From positions 1-64,000 of the forward strand of contig NZ_JAMKOJ010000011.1 in the NCBI RefSeq assembly GCF_023700755.1: 64,000 nucleotides of DNA. Reading direction: 5' to 3'. Under the pieces are notes generated by a model. The model did not search any database, was not told the origin of the DNA, and saw only the letters and a program-made list of their open reading frames with translations. This document shows, in pieces, positions 54,112 through 63,580 of the stretch (position 1 is the first letter of the stretch; every line of letters begins with the position of its first letter). The DNA comes from Allorhizobium sonneratiae. GTDB taxonomy: Bacteria > Pseudomonadota > Alphaproteobacteria > Rhizobiales > Rhizobiaceae. A program made the translations under genes and the position numbers.

Positions 54112-55355
54112 GCTCTTTTCTCATAGATATGGAAGCCACCATAGATCGCCGAGCGATCCCGCTGGTTATAATGGTCCGACAGCTCCGACAGATAGGTCCA
54201 CTGGTTGGCAACTGTGTCGGAGAGGCGGCCTTCGATCACGCTCTTTTCCGCAGCGGTTCGAAAAATCACGCGCGCACCCTTGTCGGCAGTGCGGGTGATT
54301 TCCGTCCACAAATCGTTGAGCTGCTGATCGGTCATCCAGTCCTGTGCGTCGAGCAGGATGAAGCGGTCGACGCTGCCTGCGGATTTGCTGGACAGAAGTT
54401 CGGTGTAGCTGGCATGATGCACGGCAACGCGGTCGACATTGGCACGAATGGTATCGTAATAATCGGCCCGCAGATAATCGGGCAGGGCGCCTTCGTCCTT
54501 GCGCGGATAGCGGCGGACAAAGGCCTGCCAGGCGAAATAATTGTCTTTCAGCGGGAAGTGACAGGCAAGCTTTTCCACCCGGTGTTTCAGAACAGGGGCG
54601 ATGGTGCCGGTGTCGGAAACGCTGGCCAGCTCGTCATATTGCTGCGGCGGAATGCCAAGCCCGAAGAGTGAGCTTTTGCGGCTGGTGAGCCAGCGGATCA
54701 GCGGCTTGTCGAACAGCGGTGCGATGCGATTTTCGAAAAACTGGCGCTGTTCGCGCAACGACCGGCATTCGGTGATCTCGGCCAGACGCACACCATGCAG
54801 GCGTGCCAGAATATGGGCCACGGCAATGAAACGGCCAAGCAGGCCGGTGCGATAGAAATTACCGTTGAAAACGCCAATGCGGCGGCGGCCGGTCAGGCTG
54901 CGGCTCGTCCAGTAGCGCCTTGTACCCTCATCGAGCTTTGGCGCGATATAACGGTCGAACAGGGCCTGATTGTTGCTCTCGTCTTCGCGGGCGAGCAGTG
55001 TTACCACGGCGTCATGATCGGGCAGATGACCGAAGGCGGCGAGCTTCATCCGGTTGAGTGCGATATGATGCGGATTGAGATCGACCACGTCGATGCGGGC
55101 TGGTTCGCGTGACAGATAGGCCAGCATGTTGCAGCCGCCCGAACCTATGGTGACGACGCGATGACCAGCGGCAAGTGCCATGGCCTGCATATCGACATCC
55201 GGATCCTCCCAGATCTGCGGATAGACCAGACCGGAAAACAGAAGGCCGAAAAACCGTTCCGAAAGCCCCTTGCGGGATAAAGGCTTGTGTTGCAGCAATG
55301 CGCTTTTGAGTTTCCGGTTCTTGCCAAAGCCGGCTTCGGGAACGAGTTCAGTCAT
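54108..55355 (-). CDS. btaA: Betaine lipid synthase BtaA (DUF3419)
   Basis: 415 residues. It transfers the 3-amino-3-carboxypropyl group of SAM to diacylglycerol. Visible features are SGLVYPQIWEDPDVD, GSGGCNMLAYLS (SAM site) and DVVDLNPHHIALNRMKLAA, all typical of DUF3419 proteins. It is the first gene of a btaA-btaB operon with a Pho-box-like site 48 bp upstream. DGTS replaces phospholipids when phosphate is scarce. Confidence 0.96.
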   Translation of the reverse strand: MTELVPEAGFGKNRKLKSALLQHKPLSRKGLSERFFGLLFSGLVYPQIWEDPDVDMQAMALAAGHRVVTIGSGGCNMLAYLSREPARIDVVDLNPHHIALNRMKLAAFGHLPDHDAVVTLLAREDESNNQALFDRYIAPKLDEGTRRYWTSRSLTGRRRIGVFNGNFYRTGLLGRFIAVAHILARLHGVRLAEITECRSLREQRQFFENRIAPLFDKPLIRWLTSRKSSLFGLGIPPQQYDELASVSDTGTIAPVLKHRVEKLACHFPLKDNYFAWQAFVRRYPRKDEGALPDYLRADYYDTIRANVDRVAVHHASYTELLSSKSAGSVDRFILLDAQDWMTDQQLNDLWTEITRTADKGARVIFRTAAEKSVIEGRLSDTVANQWTYLSELSDHYNQRDRSAIYGGFHIYEKRA

Positions 55356-55766
55356 GGTCTAAAGGCCCTCTCTCGCGGTTTCGCCGTGGATAGAGCTTCT
55401 GCACAACAGTTTGATGACGGTGTCGCTTTCTGTAACCTGAAGGAGGCATTCTGAAAAGAATAGTTGTGTATAAACGATTGCCTTCCTCTCCATCCTCTTC
55501 AATCCGCATAAACGCAAGGGTAGCGCAAACGCGGAATAGGACGGCAATCAGCTGAATGATGAATATGAACGCCTGAAATTCAGGCATGATGTGCACAAAA
55601 TCTGCTGAGTTCTGCCATAAGACTGTGCGATTTCGTCAGCGGTTTCCGTAAAGCCTGTTACAACACCATTTCGCAGGGGCATGGTGTGTGACCGGCTTCA
55701 AAGGAGCTTTGTTTTGCTTTGATTGGGTCCCGCTGCCGGTTGGGGACGTTTTGCAGGATTGAGACC
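55356..55766. other. 411-bp divergent control region of btaA and a serine hydrolase
   Basis: Contains the Pho-box-like site at 55403-55420. No gene is supported in the remainder. Confidence 0.6.
55403..55420 (-). promoter_or_regulatory. Pho-box-like site before btaA
   Basis: On the minus strand CCGTCAT-CAAA-CTGTTGT agrees with the PhoB consensus (CTGTCAT-N4-CTGTCAT) at 11 of 14 positions with exact spacing, 48 bp before the btaA start. btaAB is a known phosphate-starvation operon in rhizobia, which raises the prior. Confidence 0.65.
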
Positions 55767-57143
55767 ATGGGTCAGATGATTCTTTATGTGCGCAGGCTGT
55801 TTTTCCCGATTGCGGTTGTGCTGGCGGGCTTTGCCTGCTGGCTGGTGATTGCGCCGCCGCAGCTTCTGCGGGTCGGGACGGGCTATGCCGCCAAAATGGT
55901 CTGCTCCAATGTCTTCATCGCAGGCCGTGATCCCGATATCGTCGTCTCTCGTGATGTGCAGGCGCCGGGCAATCCGTTGCTGCGCCTCCTGCGGGTGACG
56001 GTGGACAGACAGGAAAAACAGGTGACGGCCTATATGTTCGGAGCTTTCGCGCCGGGCATTGCCATTTACCGTCCGGGCCTCGGCTGCGCCAGCGTGCCGG
56101 ATGGCCGGATGTCGCGTGCGCGTGAGGTGAAGCTTGCGGGCCAGCCTGAGCCGGTTGCAGCAAAGCCCGATATGGCCTGGCCGGATGGCGATGCTCCGGT
56201 CACGACCGCTGCGGCCCTCAAGCCGGTGCTGGAGGACAAGGCGCTGACCGGGCCGGGAATGCGGGCGGTTCTGGTGGTCAAGGATGGTGCGCTTGTCGGC
56301 GAAAGCTACGGTCAGGGTTTTGGGCCTGAACGCCCGCTGATCGGCTGGTCGATGACGAAAACCGTCACGGCCATGCTGGTTGGCGCGCGTATCGGCGAGG
56401 GCAAGCTGTCTCTGGATCAGGACCATCTTTTCACCAACTGGAACAAGGATGGCCGAGCCGCCATCAAGCTTGGTGACCTGATGGCAATGCAGAGCGGGCT
56501 GGCCTTCAACGAAGACTATGGCGATGTCAGCGATGTCACCCGGATGCTGTTTCTCAAGGCGGATGAGGCGGGCTTTGTCGCGCGCATGCCGCTCGAAGTT
56601 TCGCCGGGAAGCCGCTTCCGTTATTCCACCGGCACCGCCGTTCTCGTTGCGCGCGTGCTGATGAACAGTTTTGCTTCACGGGAAGAGGCGCTCGCTTATC
56701 CGCAGACAGCGCTTTTTGGTCCCCTCGGATTGCGACATGCCGTGTTTGAAGCGGATGAGGCCGGAACCCTTGCCGGCGGTTCCTATCTTTATGCAACCGC
56801 AAGGGATTGGGCCAGACTGGCCCAATTGCAGGTGCAGGATGGGATCTGGCAGGGAAAACGCCTGCTGCCGGAGGGCTATGTTGAAAACACGCTCTGGCGG
56901 CCAACCGCATCCTCCAAGGGCTCCTATACCCACGGCATGATGTGGCGGTCGGGGCCTGGGGGCGAGAAAGGCAAGGCTTACAGCCTGCCGGATGACACCG
57001 TATGGTTTGAAGGCCATGATGGGCAATCCATTGCCATCGTGCCCTCGCATAAGCTCATTGTGCTGCGCATGGGGCTGACGCCATCTTCCAGAGGCTATCT
57101 GCCTCAACCGCTGCTGAAAGCCGTTCTGGCGGCCGGTTACTGA
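55767..57143 (+). CDS. Membrane-anchored serine hydrolase (beta-lactamase/PBP4 type)
   Basis: 458 residues from ATG 55767; three codons later another ATG (55776) is possible. An N-terminal membrane anchor (about 10-30, LFFPIAVVLAGFACWLVI) precedes a class C beta-lactamase-like domain with the S-x-x-K motif SMTK at Ser195-Lys198 and YSTGTAVLV as the second motif. No DUF or lipase signature gives the substrate. Members are esterases, peptidases or D-Ala hydrolases. It is divergent from btaA. Confidence 0.85.
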   Translation: MGQMILYVRRLFFPIAVVLAGFACWLVIAPPQLLRVGTGYAAKMVCSNVFIAGRDPDIVVSRDVQAPGNPLLRLLRVTVDRQEKQVTAYMFGAFAPGIAIYRPGLGCASVPDGRMSRAREVKLAGQPEPVAAKPDMAWPDGDAPVTTAAALKPVLEDKALTGPGMRAVLVVKDGALVGESYGQGFGPERPLIGWSMTKTVTAMLVGARIGEGKLSLDQDHLFTNWNKDGRAAIKLGDLMAMQSGLAFNEDYGDVSDVTRMLFLKADEAGFVARMPLEVSPGSRFRYSTGTAVLVARVLMNSFASREEALAYPQTALFGPLGLRHAVFEADEAGTLAGGSYLYATARDWARLAQLQVQDGIWQGKRLLPEGYVENTLWRPTASSKGSYTHGMMWRSGPGGEKGKAYSLPDDTVWFEGHDGQSIAIVPSHKLIVLRMGLTPSSRGYLPQPLLKAVLAAGY

Positions 57144-57164
57144 AGCGGGTTACGCCAAAAAAAT

Positions 57165-57212
57165 CAGCCCCCTTTGCCTCAATCTATATGACGATTGAGG
57201 CAAAGGGGGCTG
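57165..57212. terminator. Strong terminator between convergent genes
   Basis: A perfect 19-bp stem (57165-57183 with 57194-57212) and 10-nt loop. On the minus strand it is followed by ATTTTTTTGG, so it chiefly ends the transglycosylase gene at 57324. Confidence 0.92.
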
Positions 57213-57323
57213 TTCCATATCGTTATATCGGTCGCATAAACCGGCCGTAAGCCCGTTCAACCATCATGCAGAGAAATTTACAGCGTCGTTCGTTTGATAA
57301 AACATATGCACGCTGCTGGAAGA

Positions 57324-58322
57324 TTACTGCATGAAACGGTCCATGCCCTTGCTTTTGGCTTCGGTGTAATAGCCTTTGGCATAGAGCCTGACGGCATTGT
57401 CATTGTTGTTTTCCGCCACCATCCATGCGCCGCGCAGATATTTGATCGCATATTTCAGGTTGGTTTCCGGATCGAAGAGGCCCTTGGGCGGGCCATCATA
57501 ACCCATGGCTTTGGCCGTGTTGTAGCGAATCTGCATCAGGCCATAATTGCCGTGCCGGTAGGCACCGGGATTGTAGCGGCTCTCGCGGTAGATCACCCGA
57601 TGAATGAGCTTGGGCGGCATATTGTAAAGGGCGGCATATTTGTCGACGAGGCTGTTGATGATCGTCGGTCCGCGGCTGGGGGAGTAGGATGAGGACGACA
57701 GCGTTTCCTTGGTGTCGGCCGAAAGCGATGCTGCGGTGACGGGGGCGCTTGTATCGAACTGGGCGTCCAGCATGGCAAAGCTCATGGAAGCGCCGGTTTT
57801 GGATGTCGTCTGGACCGCCGTCGGGGCAGGTATCGCAACAGCGACAGAGGTGGAGGCAAAATTGGGTGTCTGGGGGCGTGGCACCGGAACGGCATTGTGA
57901 ATGGCGACGACATCGGGCTGAAGGGCTTCGTTTTCCAGGCCGATCGGCTGCTCGCTGGAGGCCGTTCCCGGCGCGACCGCACCCGCCTGTACGGAGGCAA
58001 CCGTGGGGCCGGTAAAGGCCAGAGGCTGCTGTCGCGGATTTTGTGTGGGGATCGGGCCTTCGCCTGCGGCCAGATTGATGGCCCGTTCTGCGCCGCTTGC
58101 GGACGTGGGGGTGCTCGTCAGCGCGGTCACCGCCGTCTGGGTAAGACCGGAGCCGGTCTGTGTTGCCGCAACGGCAGAACCCGTTCCAGCCTTTTGGATC
58201 GCTGCCGGCTTGGGTGCAAGATCGGCCTTGGCGGTCTCGTTTGCAGTGGTACAACTCGAAAGGGCGGCAACGACAGCAGTGGTCACACTTAAAGCAATCG
58301 CGCGGTCCATCATACGGGGCAT
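57324..58322 (-). CDS. Lytic transglycosylase lipoprotein (SLT domain)
   Basis: 332 residues from ATG 58322; ATG 58313 and TTG 58346 are alternatives. A lipobox (AALSSC) makes it a lipoprotein. A long Ala/Thr/Pro-rich linker (about 30-220) leads to the SLT domain, with the catalytic Glu in YRESRYNPGAYRHGNYGLMQI and further KYAIKYLRGAW. It cleaves peptidoglycan glycan strands. The long low-complexity linker may span the periplasm. Confidence 0.9.
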   Translation of the reverse strand: MPRMMDRAIALSVTTAVVAALSSCTTANETAKADLAPKPAAIQKAGTGSAVAATQTGSGLTQTAVTALTSTPTSASGAERAINLAAGEGPIPTQNPRQQPLAFTGPTVASVQAGAVAPGTASSEQPIGLENEALQPDVVAIHNAVPVPRPQTPNFASTSVAVAIPAPTAVQTTSKTGASMSFAMLDAQFDTSAPVTAASLSADTKETLSSSSYSPSRGPTIINSLVDKYAALYNMPPKLIHRVIYRESRYNPGAYRHGNYGLMQIRYNTAKAMGYDGPPKGLFDPETNLKYAIKYLRGAWMVAENNNDNAVRLYAKGYYTEAKSKGMDRFMQ

Positions 58323-58568
58323 TCGTCTGTCCGTTCGTTGTTGCAACGATGTGCCGTTCTGAACGGCACACGAACTATTAACACCGGATTCACAAATTTG
58401 ACAGCCCCGATGACGGTTGCGTGACCAATAGAGGGCGAAATTTACGAAAAAAAATTGGAATGCTTGAAAATATTTATTTTAAAACAGTGTCTTAATAATC
58501 CACAGGCTTGAATAAAAGTGATCGCGCGGCTGTCTCTTTTCCGTCACAGAGATGAAAATAATCGGATT

Positions 58569-59204
58569 TCAGGCCGCAATGCGTCGATAGCCAGCGCTGA
58601 CGGCACGTGCGGAAATCAGCATGGTTTTGCCTTTGATATGAGGACTCAGCCGTGCTGAACGCCGCCGCAGCAAAGCTTTCATGGCATCGGGATAGATCGC
58701 CTGCAGCACGCTTGAGAGCGAGGCGAGGGCAATAAATACAGCCTCCAGTCGAAGGAAATCGCCGCGCGCGGGCATGAAGGCATTGCCCATCTGGCTTGAA
58801 AGCGCCAAGAGAAACAGAATGGCACGCAGATTGAGAGAGGCACGCAAGGCGGCGCGGGAGGCGACGATCACGGATCTGCGTTGCGCCAGATTGTCGTTAT
58901 CGGCAATAGGGCCGGTCTGAAGCGGCGCACGCACAAGCCTCAGCGCGATGACCATCATCAGCGTCATGCCCGGCCAGGCCAGCAGCAGAAAAAGTGGGGC
59001 ATCGATCAATGCCAGTGCCTGCATGGCCCCAATCGTCGCGCTTGCCATCACTGCATAGCCGATAATCGTGCCAAGAACGGCGGAGATCGCCAGTCGTCCG
59101 CCGCCAGCCTGACGGCTGGCGAGGATCCACAGACAAGGCCGTCCGGGAAAGACGAGAAAGGCGGCGGAGGCCGCACAAAACAATACCCAATCCTGAAACG
59201 CCAT
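58569..59204 (-). CDS. LysE/RhtB-family exporter-like protein
   Basis: 211 residues with about five or six hydrophobic segments. The N terminus AAFLVFPGRPCLWILASRQAGGGRLA follows the LysE pattern, where PGP is usual; PGRP is a deviation. The C terminus is basic (LRRRSARLSPHIKGK) instead of ending in a transmembrane helix, so it may be a diverged or degenerate member. Family members export amino acids. The gene lies downstream of pfp on the same strand (gap 170 bp). Confidence 0.7.
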   Translation of the reverse strand: MAFQDWVLFCAASAAFLVFPGRPCLWILASRQAGGGRLAISAVLGTIIGYAVMASATIGAMQALALIDAPLFLLLAWPGMTLMMVIALRLVRAPLQTGPIADNDNLAQRRSVIVASRAALRASLNLRAILFLLALSSQMGNAFMPARGDFLRLEAVFIALASLSSVLQAIYPDAMKALLRRRSARLSPHIKGKTMLISARAVSAGYRRIAA

Positions 59205-59374
59205 GACCCGACCTCCCGGTCTTCACTGTTCTTCCTGAGCGCGCGTTTCGATGTGACGAATGCAAACCGGCGCTCTCATTCTTTCTTGTCTTTGAGGCAT
59301 GCTCTATCGATCCACCTGCGGCTTCGATCGCAATATGCCCTAATAGAAAGTGAAGACACCATTGTGGGTTCAGG

Positions 59375-60589
59375 TCAATGTGCTGGCCTAAATTTCTGAC
59401 CGAGATGGTCCATGACCTCATGAAACCAGGGCGTATTGAGATCGAAGGCTTTGCCGCCCTTGATTCTTGGAAATTCAATGGTCCTCAGCTGGCCGCCGCG
59501 ATCCTCGTCATGGCCCGTGACGCCGGAAATCCCGTTCAGCCCGCTTTCAACCGCCAGATCGACCATGCCCTGAATGAGCCGCAGATCCTCGTGGTTGGCA
59601 GGAGCGGAACGGGCATAGTAACCGGATTTCTGCACCATGGAGCGCTCCGCATCGAGCAGTTTGGCGAAATGTTTCTGGAACCAGTTGCCGACATTGATAG
59701 TGTCGAGCTTCACATGGCCGAAGGCGTCGCGCTTGATCTCCTCGCCCGCCGCCTCGCGGTCGGCGATGATTTCATCCATGCAGGCGCCTTCCGAAACGAA
59801 AAGCGTGACGAAGCCGGTGCGGTCCATCAGTTCCTTCAGCCGTTCGGCTTCGGCTTCCATGTCGAAATGGGTTTCGGGCAGATAAAGCCCGTCAATGGTC
59901 TTCAGCTCCTCATTCATCATGAAGCCTTCGACATAGTCATTGTGCTTGATTCGCTGGATATAGGCGCGTGCGGTCGCCGCCGTCAGCCAGCCGCAATGAC
60001 GGCCCATGACCTCGTGAATGACCAGCGTGCGCGGGGCCGCACTCTGCTCGTTCGAGACATTGTCGAAAAAGCGGGCGCCGACCTCTGCTGCCGTCCAGGC
60101 GCCGAGCGATTGGCGAATCGGTACAACGTCATTGTCCACGGTTTTCGGCAGGCCGACCACGGTGAGATTATAGCCATTGGCGCCGAGATAGGCGGCAAGA
60201 TCGGCCGCTGTGGTGTTGGTGTCGTCTCCGCCGATCGTGTGCAGAATGGTGACGCCGTCGGCAGCGAGCCGCTCGGCTGCCACCTGCAACGGGTTCTGGC
60301 CTTCCTGGATCAGGCCGCGCTTGAGGCAGTCGGCAACATTGGTCAGCTTGACCCGGCTGTTGCCGATGGGCGAGCCACCATAGCGGTGCAGCACATGCGC
60401 CTGTTCGCGCATTTTTGGCGTAATCTCGATCTTGTAATCCATCAGCAGGCCGCGATAGCCGGATTTATAAGCGACAAGCTCGGCATCGGGCGCGATTTCA
60501 CTATAGCGCTCAATCAATCCGCCAACGGCGGAAGAGAGGCAGGGCGCAAGCCCCCCGGCGGTCAGCATTGCGACTTTGGTCTTGGCCAT
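59375..60589 (-). CDS. pfp: Pyrophosphate-dependent phosphofructokinase
   Basis: 404 residues. GGDDTNT at 120-126 has the second Asp that marks pyrophosphate rather than ATP use, and PKTVDNDVV at 148-156 has the matching Lys. MGRHCGWLTA binds fructose 6-phosphate. The enzyme reversibly interconverts fructose 6-phosphate and fructose 1,6-bisphosphate with PPi, in the cytoplasm. Many rhizobia have only this PFK type and run glycolysis weakly. Confidence 0.94.
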   Translation of the reverse strand: MAKTKVAMLTAGGLAPCLSSAVGGLIERYSEIAPDAELVAYKSGYRGLLMDYKIEITPKMREQAHVLHRYGGSPIGNSRVKLTNVADCLKRGLIQEGQNPLQVAAERLAADGVTILHTIGGDDTNTTAADLAAYLGANGYNLTVVGLPKTVDNDVVPIRQSLGAWTAAEVGARFFDNVSNEQSAAPRTLVIHEVMGRHCGWLTAATARAYIQRIKHNDYVEGFMMNEELKTIDGLYLPETHFDMEAEAERLKELMDRTGFVTLFVSEGACMDEIIADREAAGEEIKRDAFGHVKLDTINVGNWFQKHFAKLLDAERSMVQKSGYYARSAPANHEDLRLIQGMVDLAVESGLNGISGVTGHDEDRGGQLRTIEFPRIKGGKAFDLNTPWFHEVMDHLGQKFRPAH

Positions 60590-60974
60590 GAAACGGTCCT
60601 CTGCAACAGGGCGGATGAAAAGGTGTGTCGGTCCGTATCGTGACGTTTTGTCGCGCCCGGCTCCGTGGGTTCAAAGGGATGCGCAAAGAAAGTGGCTCTG
60701 TAAAGGAAAAAATCAAGGAAATTCCGGGGTTTCACCGAGGTTTCACAGTGCGCGGAAATATAATCGTTTCAAATGCCCATCATCCTGCCTGACTGTGGAA
60801 AACCCTGAAACGGCAGGGTTTGACGAAAGAGAAGACGTCGGCAAGCCTGCAATGGCAACTGAGTATGAACAAAGTTTAACCGGCGTGGTTGCGGTGCATG
60901 ACTTGCTTTTATCTGAGAAAATAGGCCATTCTCATATCATGATATGGGATTTCACCTGCCAGACGTTATCGTCG
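60590..60974. other. 385-bp divergent control region
   Basis: Lies between pfp and the TerB-DnaJ gene. The frame of the latter stays open upstream to 60576, so a longer protein (for example from ATG 60939 or 60852) cannot be excluded. No other feature is seen. Confidence 0.5.
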
Positions 60975-61676
60975 ATGTTCGAAAAACTGCTGGGCGCTGT
61001 CAGCGACGCGGCAGGCAGCGCGTTGTCGTCGATTGTCGAGGCAATCCGCACCATGTTCGAGGGCGATCCGGAAACACGACGCCGGGTGTCCTTCTCGGTG
61101 GCGATCATTGCGCTGTCGGCGAAAATGGCCAAGGCGGACGGCATCGTCTCTCAGGCCGAGGTCAATGCCTTCCGCGCCATTTTCGATTTTCCGCCGCAGG
61201 AGGCGCGCAATGTGGCGCGGCTTTACAATCTCGCCAAGCAGGATGTGGCAGGCTATGAGGCCTATGCTGAAAGGCTGGCGAGGCTTTGCGGTTCGGGCGC
61301 TCTGGGCTGCCCGGTGCTGGAAGAGATTGTCGATGCACTGTTTCACATCGCCACTGCCGACGGGCTGGTGCATGAAAACGAGCTGGCCTTTTTGAGCCGC
61401 ATTGCCGATATTTTCGGCATCAGCGAAGAGCGGTTCGAAGCGATTGCCGCCCGTCATCTTTATCCGGATGAGGACCCTTACAGCATTCTCGGCGTGTCCC
61501 GCAGTGATGATTTCTCCACGATCCGCAAGCGTTACCGCGTGCTGGCTTCGGAACATCACCCGGATCGCCTTCATGCGCGCGGCCTGCCGCTGGAAATGCA
61601 CGCCGCTGCCCATCAGCGCATGGCCGCCTTCAACGCTGCCTATGCAGCCATCGAAAAAGAACGCAAGGCTGCATGA
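60975..61676 (+). CDS. TerB-DnaJ protein (DjlA-like)
   Basis: 233 residues from ATG 60975, chosen because the conserved N terminus FEKLLGAVSDAAGSALSSI starts there. A TerB-like helical domain (about 40-150, SVAIIALSAKMAKADGIVSQAEV) carries the acidic residues that bind metal in TerB. The J domain (about 165-230) has the HPD motif in ASEHHPDRLHARG, so it should stimulate DnaK. There is no N-terminal membrane anchor as in E. coli DjlA. The stop overlaps the amidase start (ATGA). Confidence 0.87.
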   Translation: MFEKLLGAVSDAAGSALSSIVEAIRTMFEGDPETRRRVSFSVAIIALSAKMAKADGIVSQAEVNAFRAIFDFPPQEARNVARLYNLAKQDVAGYEAYAERLARLCGSGALGCPVLEEIVDALFHIATADGLVHENELAFLSRIADIFGISEERFEAIAARHLYPDEDPYSILGVSRSDDFSTIRKRYRVLASEHHPDRLHARGLPLEMHAAAHQRMAAFNAAYAAIEKERKAA

Positions 61677-62434
61677 GCATCGATTTTTCGGCCGATTACG
61701 CCAAGGCCTCTGTTTGTCCATCGCCCAATCATGGTGAGCGTGTCGGTGTGGCTGCACCGGACATGATCATTCTGCATTATACCGGAATGCCATCGGAAGA
61801 CGCCGCGCTCGACTGGCTCTGCCGACCGGAAAGCGAAGTCTCCAGCCATTATCTGGTGCGCGAAAACGGTGAGGTGGTGCAGCTCGTGCCAGAAAGCCGT
61901 CGCGCCTGGCATGCCGGAAAAAGCCTCTGGGAGGGGCAGAGCGACAATAATTCGCGTTCCATCGGCATTGAAATCGCCAATGCCGGACATCCGGCGCTGC
62001 CGGATTATCCTGATGCGCAGATAAAAGCCGTCATCGAATTGTGTCGGGATTGTGCGGGTCGCTGGCAGATTGCCCCTGAAAAAGTGCTGGCACACTCTGA
62101 TATTGCCCCCGGACGCAAGATCGATCCCGGTGAGCATTTCCCATGGTCAAAGTTGTATCAGGCCGGTGTCGGGCACTGGGTCGAGCCAGGCCCCATTACC
62201 GGCGGGCGCTTCTTCCAGCGTGGCGATTGCGGCGCGCCGATCGAGGCGGTGCAGTCCATGCTCGGGCTTTATGGCTATGGTCTTGAGGTCACAGGCCAAT
62301 TTGACGCGCAGACCGAGACGGTGATCCGCAGTTTTCAGCTGCATTTTCGTCCCGAGCGGGTGGATGGCATCGCCGATGCGTCCACCATCAGCACACTGCA
62401 TCGGCTGTTGCAGGCGCTGCCGCGATTTTCCTGA
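61673..62434 (+). CDS. N-acetylmuramoyl-L-alanine amidase (AmpD/AmiD type)
   Basis: 253 residues. Zinc ligands fit the amidase_2 fold: MIILHYTGM (His), and AHSDIAPGRKIDPG (His and Asp). A PG-binding-1 domain (about 185-245, PIEAVQSMLGLYGYGLEVTG) is at the C terminus. It has no signal peptide, so the AmpD role in recycling 1,6-anhydro-muropeptides in the cytoplasm is likely, though the wall-binding domain would fit a periplasmic AmiD. It is translationally coupled to the TerB-DnaJ gene. Confidence 0.92.
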   Translation: MSIDFSADYAKASVCPSPNHGERVGVAAPDMIILHYTGMPSEDAALDWLCRPESEVSSHYLVRENGEVVQLVPESRRAWHAGKSLWEGQSDNNSRSIGIEIANAGHPALPDYPDAQIKAVIELCRDCAGRWQIAPEKVLAHSDIAPGRKIDPGEHFPWSKLYQAGVGHWVEPGPITGGRFFQRGDCGAPIEAVQSMLGLYGYGLEVTGQFDAQTETVIRSFQLHFRPERVDGIADASTISTLHRLLQALPRFS

Positions 62435-62696
62435 TATTTATGACGGCTGTCTCGCTTTATGCGTGCATTTAAAGATTAAAAATTCACCGATTTTCGCTAT
62501 GCCATAGGATTTCCTTATTGGCGGTTTTAAAAGACCTCGCTGAACGGCGGTGCCGATCCTGTTACGAATGGATCTTCCGCTATTGTCAACAGAAACGCGA
62601 TGCGTAACGATTTTCTCTGTCAAGGAAAATCGGCTGGATAGACTTTGTCTTTATTTCGGTCTGCATTGCTTCATTGTTCGGAGTTTGACGATCTTC

Positions 62697-63239
62697 ATGA
62701 AATCCCCTCTTTTTGCTGCTGCGGCATGCCTTGCCCTTTCTGTATCCTGCGTTTCTGTGGCCCATGCCGATGATGGACATCATGGCAGAACGCTTTTCAG
62801 CCTGTTTGGCGGTGGAAAATCCGATGATGCACCTGCGGCCATTAAGGACAAGGAAGAGGCGAAATTTCCCTATCAGACGCTGATTTCTTCCTATGCCAAG
62901 GCCTATGGCGTGCCGGTGAAGCTGGCGCGGGCCGTGGTCAACACCGAAAGCGGCTTCAATGCGAAAGCGCGGGGACGGCATGGGGAAATCGGCCTGATGC
63001 AGATCAAGCCCGCCACGGCGCGGGCCATGGGTTATAAAGGCTCGGTTGCAGGGCTTTACGATCCCGACACCAATCTCAAATACGGAATGAAATATCTGGC
63101 AATCGCCAATCGTCTCGGTGGCGGCGATACCTGTCAGGCGCTTCTGCGCTACAATGCCGGTCATGCCGCAACCCGGATGAACCCCACCTCCCGGGAATAT
63201 TGCGGAGAGGTCATGGCCAAGATTGGCGAAAAGGTGTGA
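62697..63239 (+). CDS. Lytic transglycosylase (SLT), secreted
   Basis: 180 residues from ATG 62697. Signal peptide to about residue 24 (ALSVSCVSVAHA). The SLT domain has the catalytic Glu in VNTESGFNAKARGRHGEIGL and YDPDTNLKYGMKYLA. It is a small family-1 transglycosylase acting in the periplasm. The ribosome binding site is weak (GGAG about 15 bases away). Confidence 0.9.
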   Translation: MKSPLFAAAACLALSVSCVSVAHADDGHHGRTLFSLFGGGKSDDAPAAIKDKEEAKFPYQTLISSYAKAYGVPVKLARAVVNTESGFNAKARGRHGEIGLMQIKPATARAMGYKGSVAGLYDPDTNLKYGMKYLAIANRLGGGDTCQALLRYNAGHAATRMNPTSREYCGEVMAKIGEKV

Positions 63240-63292
63240 TTCCGGCTTAAAAACAATGTCGCTGCCGCCATGCCTGATGCTATCCATGGTCT

Positions 63293-63339
63293 GTTTTAAA
63301 GCACGTTGCGGCTTATCAGCCTCATGCAACGTGCTTTAA
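63293..63339 (+). repeat. Dispersed repeat, left part of interrupted copy
   Basis: Matches 9491-9536. The TTAAAGCACGTTGC / GCAACGTGCTTTAA arms (63296-63309 and 63326-63339) form a 14-bp hairpin. It ends in the TTAA (63336-63339) that borders the insertion. Confidence 0.8.
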
Positions 63340-63499
63340 CAGGCTGCTGAAAAAGGCGGGCCGGGCTGAAAATGGTCTGATGCGGTGATTGAAAAGCACC
63401 CAAAAAGCGTTGCATATGACCTGTATGCGCCGTTTTTTGGCACTTTTACTCCCCAAAACATCCTCATTTTCAACTCCACCTGACTTTTTCAGCCGCCTG
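63340..63499. mobile_element. 160-bp MITE-like element with TTAA duplication
   Basis: Terminal inverted repeats CAGGCTGCTGAAAAAG and CAGGCGGCTGAAAAAG (inner ends 63355 and 63484) differ at one base. TTAA flanks both sides (63336-63339 and 63500-63503). Joining the flanks without the element restores the repeat present at 9491-9594, where TTAA occurs once. It carries no gene, so it must have been moved by a related transposase elsewhere. Confidence 0.8.
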
Positions 63500-63562
63500 T
63501 TAAGTCTTTGTTTTGTCGCATGTCCGTTATCGGTTCATTGAGGACAATGAAACGCGACATGC
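63500..63562 (+). repeat. Dispersed repeat, right part of interrupted copy
   Basis: Begins with the duplicated TTAA and matches 9533-9594 (CTTTGTTTT, GACAATGAAACGCGACATGC). It ends 18 bases before the next start codon, so it probably provides part of that leader. Confidence 0.8.
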
Positions 63563-63580
63563 TTAAAATGGAAGTTGGCC

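Larger units (their letters stand above)
63240..63580. other. 341-bp interval with an interrupted dispersed repeat
   Basis: A dispersed repeat (63293-63562) is interrupted by a 160-bp MITE-like element. Nothing else is seen. Confidence 0.7.

Noticed and set aside
59378..60643. 421-codon plus-strand frame opposite pfp
   Set aside because: Antisense to PPi-phosphofructokinase, whose motifs are all intact.
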